Shown here piece by piece: positions 13,768-20,379 of a stretch of 25,134 nt of DNA (the stretch's first letter is position 1; each line of letters begins with the position of its first letter). The stretch is from Coraliomargarita sp965656715. Its GTDB lineage: Bacteria > Verrucomicrobiota > Verrucomicrobiia > Opitutales > Coraliomargaritaceae. Under the pieces are notes generated by a model. That model saw only the letters and a program-made list of their open reading frames with translations, made no database searches and was not told the DNA's origin. Position numbers and translations under genes: made by a program. The DNA is taken from NCBI GenBank assembly GCA_965656715.1, contig CBFHLR010000042.1:1-25134 (forward strand). The letters are read 5' to 3'.

Positions 13768-14913
13768 ATGCACACGTCTTTAAAAATTTTTCAATCATTT
13801 GCGCTGATGCTAAGTCTCGTTTGCGCGGCTATGTTGTTTGGCCATTCCACTCATGAGGGGATGGTGCTGATTCCCGGCGGCCGTTTTGAAATGGGTGGAG
13901 ACCCGGGTTTGATGGGTGGTGGTTCTAAGTCGCACGGGACGTCTTATCCCATTCACGAAGTATCGGTCGATGCCTTCTGGATGGATGCGACGGAGGTCAC
14001 CAACGCGCAGTTTGCCGAATTTGTAGAGGCTACCGGCTACGTGACCTTGGCGGAACGTCCCCTCCCGCAAGAATTTATTGAGCAAATGACAGCCGCGGCC
14101 GAGGCGCAGATTCGAGAGTTGAAGGCTTACTTACCAGAGCTTGCCGGACGTGAGAAAGCCGCGGTGCTGGACCGGATCAAACGGATCAAAGAGGCTGCAA
14201 GCTTTGGCGAAGCTGCCGGATCGATCGTCTTCGCACTGCCTGAGTCTGAGATTTACAGCGAGTTTGATTATACCCAGTGGTGGCGTGTCATCCCCAGTGC
14301 GAATTGGCGTGCACCCGAGGGGTCGGGTTCGACCTGGGTTGGTCGTGAGAATCACCCAGTCGTCAATGTCAGCCCAGAGGATGCGGCAGCCTATGCGAAA
14401 TGGGCGGGTAAGCGCCTGCCAACTGAGGCTGAGTGGGAACGGGCCGCGCGCGGCGGACTGGTCCGCAAGCCTTATACTTGGGGCTCCGAGTTCGCGCCGG
14501 AGGGTGAGGATCGATGGATGGCCAACATTTGGCAGGGTGTGTGGCCTTACGAGAACACAGCTGAGGATGGCTTTGTGATGACGGCGCCGGTAAAGAGTTT
14601 TCCACCCAATGCGTATGGGCTCTACGATATTTCCGGCAATGTCTGGGAGATTGTGGCCGATCGCTTCCATCCGCAAACCTACCAGATGCGGGCAGGGGAG
14701 TTGATTGAGAATCCACTGGGGCCGAGTGCTCAATTTCTCGCGCGGACGGGCCAGCTTGTGCCCATCTACGTAACGCGTGGGGGATCGTTTCTGTGTTCAG
14801 ACAGTTGGTGTCGTGGTTACCAGCCGGGCTCCCGCCAGTCGTTTGAAAGCGATTCTCCGGCGAACCACACCGGCTTTCGTTGTGCCAAGGATACGATTGA
14901 TGAACTTGACTAA
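13768..14913 (+). CDS. Formylglycine-generating enzyme (FGE/SUMF1 family), exported
   Basis: A 381-residue protein with an N-terminal hydrophobic segment (about 7-25) suggesting export or anchoring. The FGE-sulfatase fold is clear: LIPGGRFEMGG, VDAFWMDATEVTNAQFAEFVEATGY, HPVVNVSPEDAAAYAKWAGKRLPTEAEWE, MANIWQGVWPYENTAEDGF and YGLYDISGNVWE. The two copper-binding active-site cysteines of true FGEs are kept (Cys343 and Cys348 in RGGSFLCSDSWCRGY), followed by NHTGFRCA, so this is probably a working sulfatase-maturing oxidase, not just a fold relative. An insert of roughly 45 residues (about 102-149), charged and helical, lies between ATGYVTLAERPL and SIVFALPE. No sulfatase gene lies in the window. 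The gene overlaps the next start by 14 nt. Confidence 0.9.
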   Translation: MHTSLKIFQSFALMLSLVCAAMLFGHSTHEGMVLIPGGRFEMGGDPGLMGGGSKSHGTSYPIHEVSVDAFWMDATEVTNAQFAEFVEATGYVTLAERPLPQEFIEQMTAAAEAQIRELKAYLPELAGREKAAVLDRIKRIKEAASFGEAAGSIVFALPESEIYSEFDYTQWWRVIPSANWRAPEGSGSTWVGRENHPVVNVSPEDAAAYAKWAGKRLPTEAEWERAARGGLVRKPYTWGSEFAPEGEDRWMANIWQGVWPYENTAEDGFVMTAPVKSFPPNAYGLYDISGNVWEIVADRFHPQTYQMRAGELIENPLGPSAQFLARTGQLVPIYVTRGGSFLCSDSWCRGYQPGSRQSFESDSPANHTGFRCAKDTIDELD

Positions 14914-16177
14914 AGAACAGAGCGACGCTCCCGTAATCATTATCGGTGCGGGCATGGCAGGCCTTACCTGTGCGGTGCATTTGCATGCGGCCGGTATCCC
15001 GGTGCGTGTTCTAGAAGCCAGTGATGGTGTCGGTGGACGCGTGCGCACCGATATCGTGGATGGCTTTCGGCTGGATCGTGGCTTCCAGGTGTATCTGGAT
15101 GCGTATCCGGAGACCGGGCAGCTGCTGGATCTGGATGCGCTCGATCTACGGGCTTTCGAGCCGGGTGCGCTGGTTTATAAGGATGCAGGCTTGCATCGCT
15201 TAATGGATGTCTTTCGTCGACCACTCGCCGCGGTGGCGAGTCTACAGGCACCGATCGGTTCGTTTGCCGATAAACTTCGAGTGGGTTGGATGCGGAGCCG
15301 TATTTTGCGAAGCTCATTGAATACGATCCTCCATCGGGACGATTTGAGCACTGAAGCATATCTCAAACGCGCGGGCTTCTCCGACGAGATCATCGAGTGC
15401 TTCTTCCGCTCATTCTATGGTGGCATCTTTCTTGAGCGCCAATTGCAGACTTCGAGCCGCATGTTTGAATTCACCTTTAAGATGTTCGGTATGGGCAGTG
15501 CGACGCTCCCGTCTGCTGGTATGGGTGCCATCCCAGAGCAGCTAGCGGCAAGGTTGCCCGAGGCTGCCTTGTCCGTGCAAACGCCTGTAAAGGGCATCGA
15601 TGCAACTACTGTGCACCTGGTCTCCGGTGAGCATCTCGAGGGCTCGGCCGTTGTCATTGCCACCGATGGCACTGCTGCGCATGCCTTGCTGCCCGGCCTT
15701 GAGCTTCCGAAGCCAAAGTGGCGGAAAGTCACGAATGTGTATTTTGCGGCAAAGAGGTCTCCTTTGGATGAGGCAATAATCTGTTTGAATGGTAGTGCTA
15801 AGGGCTTGGTGAATAATGTCTGTGTATTGACTGATGCTGCGCCGGATTATTCGAGCGATGGTCGCGCACTGATTTCAGTTTCCGTTTTGGGGCTGCCTGA
15901 GTTGGACGATCTTCCCGGGGCGCTGAAGGCAGAGTTGCAGGACTGGTTTGGCGTGCAGGTGCTCGATTGGGAACACCTGCGCACGGACCGGATCTCTCGT
16001 GCGCTGCCGGAGCAGCCGCCCGTGACGAATCGAAGTGTCCAGTCGAATCCATACCGCCGTCAGGGCGAGACCTTTATCTGCGGGGATTATTTAAGCACAT
16101 CGTCGATCGAGGGCGCGGTGCTTTCCGGTAAGCAGGTCGCCGCTTGTCTCATCGCGGAACGCGGACTGACGAGTTGA
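14900..16177 (+). CDS. NAD(P)/FAD-dependent amine-oxidase-like oxidoreductase
   Basis: A 425-residue flavoprotein of the amine oxidase/phytoene desaturase superfamily. The N-terminal FAD motif is VIIIGAGMAGLTCAVHLHAAG (12-32), then VLEASDGVGGRVRTD. The C-terminal FAD motif FICGDYLSTSSIEGAVLSGKQVA closes the fold (about 392-414). The start at 14900 lies inside the end of the FGE gene (14-nt overlap); a longer frame from 14777 reads entirely within FGE and is not supported. The substrate is unknown. Such proteins occur beside cryptochrome/photolyase genes, and the gene leads into the DUF2256-photolyase-DUF2805 set after 45 nt, so a link to light or carotenoid chemistry is plausible but inferred. 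Confidence 0.88.
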   Translation: MNLTKEQSDAPVIIIGAGMAGLTCAVHLHAAGIPVRVLEASDGVGGRVRTDIVDGFRLDRGFQVYLDAYPETGQLLDLDALDLRAFEPGALVYKDAGLHRLMDVFRRPLAAVASLQAPIGSFADKLRVGWMRSRILRSSLNTILHRDDLSTEAYLKRAGFSDEIIECFFRSFYGGIFLERQLQTSSRMFEFTFKMFGMGSATLPSAGMGAIPEQLAARLPEAALSVQTPVKGIDATTVHLVSGEHLEGSAVVIATDGTAAHALLPGLELPKPKWRKVTNVYFAAKRSPLDEAIICLNGSAKGLVNNVCVLTDAAPDYSSDGRALISVSVLGLPELDDLPGALKAELQDWFGVQVLDWEHLRTDRISRALPEQPPVTNRSVQSNPYRRQGETFICGDYLSTSSIEGAVLSGKQVAACLIAERGLTS

Positions 16178-16222
16178 AGGATCGGTGAAAGGATTTGTCG
16201 CTGGCGACGTTCCATTACCTGC

Positions 16223-16381
16223 ATGCGTATTCGAGGTAAAACCGTCGCCAAGTCCGAGTTGCCGGAAAAAGTCTGCCCAGTCTGTGAGCGGCCCTTCAAC
16301 TGGCGCAGGAAATGGGCAAATTGCTGGGACTCGGTGCGCTATTGCTCTGAGCGCTGCCGACGGAGGCGGTCGACGGTATGA
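16223..16381 (+). CDS. DUF2256 zinc-ribbon-like small protein
   Basis: A 52-residue protein, easily missed because of its size. It starts MRIRGKTVAK and contains LPEKVCPVCERPFNWRRKWANCW (13-35), then VRYCSERCRRRR. Four cysteines (18, 21, 41, 45) form a probable zinc site. This is the DUF2256 signature. DUF2256 genes are repeatedly found next to cryptochrome/photolyase genes, as here, where its stop overlaps the photolyase ATG (ATGA). The ATG at 16223 is the only sensible start in frame. Function is unproven; a nucleic-acid-binding or chaperone-like partner of the photolyase is an inference from context. A 76-codon frame over the same DNA is an artefact. Confidence 0.93.
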   Translation: MRIRGKTVAKSELPEKVCPVCERPFNWRRKWANCWDSVRYCSERCRRRRSTV

Positions 16382-17907
16382 GCGAAGGAGTGCACTGTGT
16401 TTGGTTCAAGCGTGACCTGCGCGTTCTCGATCACGCTCCGCTTGCCGAGGCAGTCCGTGCCGGTCGGGTCTTGCCGCTTTATCTGATCGAGCCGGATATT
16501 ATATACGCACCGGATTTCGATGCGATGCATTGGCAGTTTATTCGTGAATCACTTGCAGAGCTGCAACGAAGCTTGCGTGCACTCGGGGCGGAGTTGCAGG
16601 TCCTGAGTGGCAATGCAGTGGATGTGTTCGCCGAGTTGCACGAAAGCTACCGGCTCCAATCTGTGTGGGCGCACGAGGAGACCGGTAATGCACGCAGCTA
16701 TCAGCGAGACTTGGCGGTCGCATCCTGGGCGCATGAGGCAGGCATACCCTTTCACGAGAAAGCGCAGAACGGGGTTGTGCGTCGCCTCAAGGACCGCGAT
16801 GGCTGGTCGCGTTATTGGGAGCGCCGGATGGGGGCTGCAATTGTGCCCTCACCAGAGCAAGTTTTGCCCGCTCCCGGATTGAAGGCTTGTGAGCTGCCTA
16901 GCGTAGCCGAGCTCGGACTCCACGAGTCCCCGCGTCAGTTGGACCTGGTGGGCGGCGAGGTCGCGGCTCATGGCACTCTGCATAGTTTTATTCAACAACG
17001 TGGTCTGCGCTACCATCGTGAAATGAGCAGTCCGAATAGCGCTTACGAGAGCTGCTCGCGCTTGAGTGCCTATTTGGCATGGGGCTGTATCTCGATGCGC
17101 TGCGTGGTTCAGGCAGTGCGCGCCGCGGCAGGTGAATCGATGCCGAAGATTGCCGCACGAGCTTTTCTATCACGCTGTCACTGGCATTGTCATTTCATGC
17201 AGAAGCTCGAGAGTGAGCCGGCGATCGAGCGGCATGCCTTTAATCGCGCCTGCGATGACCTGCGTCCCCAAAAAGTGGATGCAGCGCGGCTGGAAGCCTG
17301 GCAGGCGGGGCGGACGGGTTACCCCTTTATTGATGCCTGTCTGCGCTCGCTCAAAACGCGTGGCTGGATTAATTTTCGGATGCGCGCTATGCTGGTCTCG
17401 TTTGCGAGCTACCACCTGTGGCTCGACTGGCGTCATTTCAAAGACTGGTTGGCCTGCCAGTTCATTGATTATGAACCTGGCATTCATTTTTCGCAGATTC
17501 AGATGCAGAGCGGGCTGACCGGAATTAATACGCTGCGGATCTATAACCCAATCAAGCAGGGGCAGGATCATGACCCCGAGGGCGACTTCATCCGCCAGTG
17601 GGTTCCTGAACTCAAGGGCGTAGCGAGCATGGATATTCACGAGCCATGGAAGATGCCGGAGCTGATCCAATTAGAAAGCAACTGTGTGCTTGGGAAGGAT
17701 TACCCCCTGCCGATCGTTGAACATATCCTGGCGGTTCGTCAGGCGCGTGCGCATTTTGCGGCATTGCGTAAGCGAGACGACTATTGGGAGTCGGCCCGCG
17801 ACGTGATGCGACGGCATGGAAGCCGTAAAACGTCCGCGAGTCGCAACCGTCCGAAACGACCAAAACGCAAAACCGAACCACAAACAGAGCTCCCCCTTGA
17901 ATCATGA
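16378..17907 (+). CDS. Cryptochrome/deoxyribodipyrimidine photolyase family protein
   Basis: A 509-residue protein of standard topology. The N-terminal photolyase domain starts VWFKRDLRVLDHAPL (8-22), and the linker is followed by an FAD-binding domain. The latter has SRLSAYLAWGCISMR, GRTGYPFIDACLRSL (311-325), INFRMRAMLVSF, and FIRQWVPELKG (404-414) with HEPWKM. At the site where E. coli PhrB has WQW, this protein reads IQM (374-376), so the tryptophan electron-transfer chain must differ. That substitution is, from memory, normal for the subfamily that travels with DUF2256. The C-terminal tail (about 470-509) is strongly basic and may touch DNA. It overlaps both neighbours by ATGA. DNA repair and blue-light sensing are both possible. 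Confidence 0.92.
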   Translation: MSEGVHCVWFKRDLRVLDHAPLAEAVRAGRVLPLYLIEPDIIYAPDFDAMHWQFIRESLAELQRSLRALGAELQVLSGNAVDVFAELHESYRLQSVWAHEETGNARSYQRDLAVASWAHEAGIPFHEKAQNGVVRRLKDRDGWSRYWERRMGAAIVPSPEQVLPAPGLKACELPSVAELGLHESPRQLDLVGGEVAAHGTLHSFIQQRGLRYHREMSSPNSAYESCSRLSAYLAWGCISMRCVVQAVRAAAGESMPKIAARAFLSRCHWHCHFMQKLESEPAIERHAFNRACDDLRPQKVDAARLEAWQAGRTGYPFIDACLRSLKTRGWINFRMRAMLVSFASYHLWLDWRHFKDWLACQFIDYEPGIHFSQIQMQSGLTGINTLRIYNPIKQGQDHDPEGDFIRQWVPELKGVASMDIHEPWKMPELIQLESNCVLGKDYPLPIVEHILAVRQARAHFAALRKRDDYWESARDVMRRHGSRKTSASRNRPKRPKRKTEPQTELPLES

Positions 17908-18164
17908 AAGCAGTAATTGATCAGCTAAACGACCAGCAGATCGACTCAATTGTGCGGCTTGCTTGGCATGACCGCACGACCTTCGACGAGATTCGTGAAC
18001 GCACTGGGCTCACCGAAGAGGGTGTCATTCGGCTGATGCGCCGCGAACTCAAGCCACGTAGTTTTAAGCGTTGGCGCAAGCGGATGAGTGGACGGATTAC
18101 CAAGCATCGTAAACGCTTGAAGCAACACCTGCAGCCAACACAGTTCGAGGACGAGGATGTCTGA
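17904..18164 (+). CDS. DUF2805/TIGR03643 family protein
   Basis: An 86-residue basic protein matching the TIGR03643 (DUF2805) family: LNDQQIDSIVRLAWHDRTTFDEIRERTGLTEEGVIRLMRRELKPRSFKRWRKRMSGR is the full domain with the helix-turn-helix-like core TFDEI...GLTEEGVIRLMR (26-46). The tail is lysine/arginine-rich. It overlaps the photolyase stop (ATGA) and closes the operon. It probably binds nucleic acid, judging by fold and charge, but no function is established. The trio DUF2256, photolyase and DUF2805 recurs in marine bacteria, which suggests one pathway. Confidence 0.92.
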   Translation: MKAVIDQLNDQQIDSIVRLAWHDRTTFDEIRERTGLTEEGVIRLMRRELKPRSFKRWRKRMSGRITKHRKRLKQHLQPTQFEDEDV

Positions 18165-18169
18165 TGCAG

Positions 18170-18185
18170 ATGCCCTAGTGGGCAT
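18170..18185 (+). terminator. Hairpin just after the photolyase operon
   Basis: ATGCCC-TAGT-GGGCAT, a perfect 6-bp stem with 4-nt loop, begins 6 nt after the DUF2805 stop. It has no T-run, so termination is only a guess; it could be a 3'-end stabiliser. Confidence 0.35.
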
Positions 18186-18194
18186 GGGCGGGGC

Positions 18195-18412
18195 AGCGGA
18201 GCTGGGCGGCGGGGCCGCAGTTGTTCATTGTTTGAGGCTCTTAATCATAATCCTACTCTTAATCCCTGTTGTCGGCTCTGTGGCTCGGGTCGACCTGAAA
18301 CTTGAGGGGTGAGACCTGAAACTTGAGGGGTGAGGTCTTCCAAATCGAAATCGCAATCGAACTCCAAATCGATTTCGATTGCGATTCGGATTTCGATTGG
18401 GATTGGGACTGC
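18195..18412. repeat. Composite 7-mer/6-mer repeat element (short)
   Basis: A GCGGCGGGGCCGC hairpin (about 18206-18219) is followed by GTTGTTCATTG, CTTAATCATAATCC hexamers and CCTGTTGTCGGCTCTGTGGCTCGGG. Then come 7 heptads in phase (18291-18339) and the fixed CTTCCAAATCG junction. Inverted 6-mer arms follow to about 18412. The order of modules equals that of the elements at 1014-1402. The remaining bases to 18503 hold the probable promoter of the next gene. Confidence 0.9.
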
Positions 18413-18463
18413 CTGATTCAACTCTGGGTCAATGAGGGATCGTCTATCTTCATTTGCGCGGGT

Positions 18464-18493
18464 TTGACAGGTCGATCTTGGAGCCTAGGTTCC
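18464..18493 (+). promoter_or_regulatory. Probable promoter and near-palindrome before the PQQ dehydrogenase
   Basis: A perfect TTGACA (18464-18469), 16 nt, then TAGGTT (18486-18491), a weak -10. The -10 lies in a 14-bp near-palindrome GGAGCCTAGGTTCC (18480-18493, one G-T pair), suggesting an operator. The ATG follows at 18504. Confidence 0.35.
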
Positions 18494-18503
18494 AGCTTGC
18501 TCA

Positions 18504-19928
18504 ATGATAAACGTTTCCCCACTCGCTCTCTGTATTCTCTCTGCCTTTTTGCTTGGTCCGCTGCATGCGGATCTGGAGCTCAAGCGTGGGCGGACGCAAT
18601 ATCTGAAGTGGTGCGCGAATTGCCATGGTGACCAGCATCAGGGCGGACTCGGGGGCTCGCTCGAAACGGCTGCGTTCAAGGAGGTGGGTAAGTCGATCAG
18701 TTTTGTCGACTATGTGAAGCGGGGGAATACCAAGCTCGGGATGCCTGGCTTTGCGGGCGCGCTCTCGGATACCCAGATCGAGCGGGTCGAAGCGTATCTG
18801 ACCTATGTGCGCACAAAGGCGGTGGCGAAGTCAGAGTCGGAGGCGGGCGCGTCAAGTCGCGCCCCTACGGCGGCGGTTGGCACGGGGGCGCATGACTATG
18901 TGTTGGAGGATGTGTTTGACTTGGATGGGGTGCCTTGGGCGATTCGCTTTTTCCCGGATGGGAGTGGTGGTCTGGTGACGCGGCGTGCGGGCACGCTGCA
19001 TCGCTTTGATGCCTCGGGCGAGCTGGTGGAGATTGCTGGCACGCCGGAGGTGCAGGTCGGTGGTCAGGGGGGCATGATGGAAGTGGCCCTCCACCCGGAC
19101 TATGCGAACAACGGCTGGGTGTATCTCGGGTATTCGCACAAGCTCAAGGATGCGAAGGCGTCGATGACACGGATTGTGCGTGGTCAGATCGAGGCGGACC
19201 GCTGGGTGCGCGAGGAGGTGATTTATGAGGCGCCCGAGGATACGTATATGGATTCGAAGAAGCACTGGGGCGTGCGCCTTGTGTTCAAGGAGGGCTATGT
19301 GTTTTTCCCGATCGGGGATCGTGGCCGGATGCATGACGCGCAGGATCTCTCTAAGCCGAATGGCAAGATCCACCGGGTGCATGACGATGGTCGGGTGCCG
19401 CAGGATAATCCGTTTGTGAAGGATCCGGATGCGCTGCCGACGATCTGGGCCTATGGGGTGCGCAATCCGCAGGGGCTGGCGCTACATCCCTTGACGGGTG
19501 AGCTCTGGGAGGCGGAGCACGGCCCGAAAGGGGGCGACGAGATTAATTTGATTGAGCCGGGCAAGAACTATGGTTGGCCGGAGATCACTTACGGGATCAA
19601 TTACAATGGCAAGCCGATCACGGATCGCACGGAGGCGCCGGGCATGGAGCAGCCGAAGCATTACTGGGTGCCGTCGATCGCGGTGTGCGGGATCGCGTTT
19701 TCTGTGGGGGATGCCTTCCCGAACTGGAATGCGAATTTGTTTGCGGGTGGCTTGGCGGCGGAGGAGCTGCATCGCTTGATCATTCAAGACGGCGAGGTGG
19801 TGGACTCGGAGATCGTGCTGGAAGACCAGGGGCGTATCCGTGATGTGGAGACAGGCCCGGACGGGCATCTGTATCTTGTCCTGAATGGCCCGGATAAAGT
19901 CGTAAGGCTGGTGCCGAAGGGGGGATAG
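18504..19928 (+). CDS. Cytochrome c-PQQ-dependent sugar dehydrogenase fusion
   Basis: A 474-residue periplasmic protein. A signal peptide (about 1-22) is followed by a small cytochrome c domain: heme motif CANCH (37-41) and likely axial methionine in GMPGF (Met80). A linker (about 107-125) leads to a six-bladed beta-propeller of the soluble aldose dehydrogenase (Asd/YliI) type: LDGVPWAIRFFPDG, GGQGGMMEVALHPDYANNGWVYLGYS, IWAYGVRNPQGLALHP, WEAEHGPKGGDEINLIEPGKNYGWP and GPDGHLYLV. It would oxidise aldoses or other alcohols with PQQ and pass electrons to its own heme. PQQ synthesis genes are not in the window. A REP-like palindrome is embedded in frame in the linker (18845-18864). GC content is visibly higher than in the upstream operon. 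Confidence 0.93.
   Translation: MINVSPLALCILSAFLLGPLHADLELKRGRTQYLKWCANCHGDQHQGGLGGSLETAAFKEVGKSISFVDYVKRGNTKLGMPGFAGALSDTQIERVEAYLTYVRTKAVAKSESEAGASSRAPTAAVGTGAHDYVLEDVFDLDGVPWAIRFFPDGSGGLVTRRAGTLHRFDASGELVEIAGTPEVQVGGQGGMMEVALHPDYANNGWVYLGYSHKLKDAKASMTRIVRGQIEADRWVREEVIYEAPEDTYMDSKKHWGVRLVFKEGYVFFPIGDRGRMHDAQDLSKPNGKIHRVHDDGRVPQDNPFVKDPDALPTIWAYGVRNPQGLALHPLTGELWEAEHGPKGGDEINLIEPGKNYGWPEITYGINYNGKPITDRTEAPGMEQPKHYWVPSIAVCGIAFSVGDAFPNWNANLFAGGLAAEELHRLIIQDGEVVDSEIVLEDQGRIRDVETGPDGHLYLVLNGPDKVVRLVPKGG
18845..18864. repeat. REP-like palindrome inside coding sequence
   Basis: GGGCGCG-TCAAGT-CGCGCCC, a perfect 7-bp stem with 6-nt loop, lies in the linker of the PQQ dehydrogenase and encodes part of AGASSRAP. 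Its form is that of a mobile intergenic REP-like hairpin rather than of codons chosen for protein, so it may be an in-frame insertion. Confidence 0.45.
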
Positions 19929-20372
19929 GTTTTAGTTGTTAGTTGTTAGGTGCTCTTAATCCTAATCTTACTCCTAATCCTAATCTCTAAGCGGCGCTGG
20001 CAGCGACGTGGAATATTAACCGCGGATGGACGCAGATGCACGCGGATTTCTTTCGATGACGTATAAGTAATGGGACACTGAACTGGCAGCGACGTGGAGG
20101 TTGAACCACCCGCGTTGCTAGAGGGCCCCGAGCACACAGAGGCTTACAACGACGCTATGAAGTAGAGACTGCTGATTCCCTCAGGAATCGCGTGACCGCA
20201 GACTTATACGCCACCTAACACCTAATTCCTAATAACTCACCACTCATCCTAATCTCTACGCAGGGCTTACAGAGGCGTGGAGGTTGGCCACGAACATTCG
20301 ACTGGCTCATGTCAGGCAGGGCACAAAAAGCTCAAAAACGAACAGCGGCGCGATCGGGCCATGCGATTCAGT
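19929..20372. repeat. Mosaic repeat region between PQQ dehydrogenase and autotransporter
   Basis: It begins with GTTAG heptads and a CTTAATCCTAATC hexamer arm (19931-19988). It continues with ACCGCGGATGGACGCAGATG (about 20020), twice GCAGCGACGTGGA (about 19997 and 20086), and GTTGAACCACCCGCGTTGCTAGAG (20099-20122). Then, at 20252-20360, a copy of the module CTCTACGCAGGGCTTACAGAGGCGTGGAGG...GCACAAAAAGCTCAAAAACG that recurs near 23586 and 24650. Compared with those, this copy carries a 20-nt insertion (ACTGGCTCATGTCAGGCAGG region). No gene was found. Confidence 0.82.
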
Positions 20373-20379
20373 GCGTTCG

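Noticed and set aside
14777..14899. Longer N-terminus for the FAD oxidoreductase
   Set aside because: This part reads inside the conserved C-terminus of the FGE gene in another frame, and the FAD motif follows naturally from the ATG at 14900.
16185..16415. 76-codon plus-strand frame upstream of the photolyase
   Set aside because: The overlapping frame at 16223-16381 encodes a clear DUF2256 domain; the longer frame has none.
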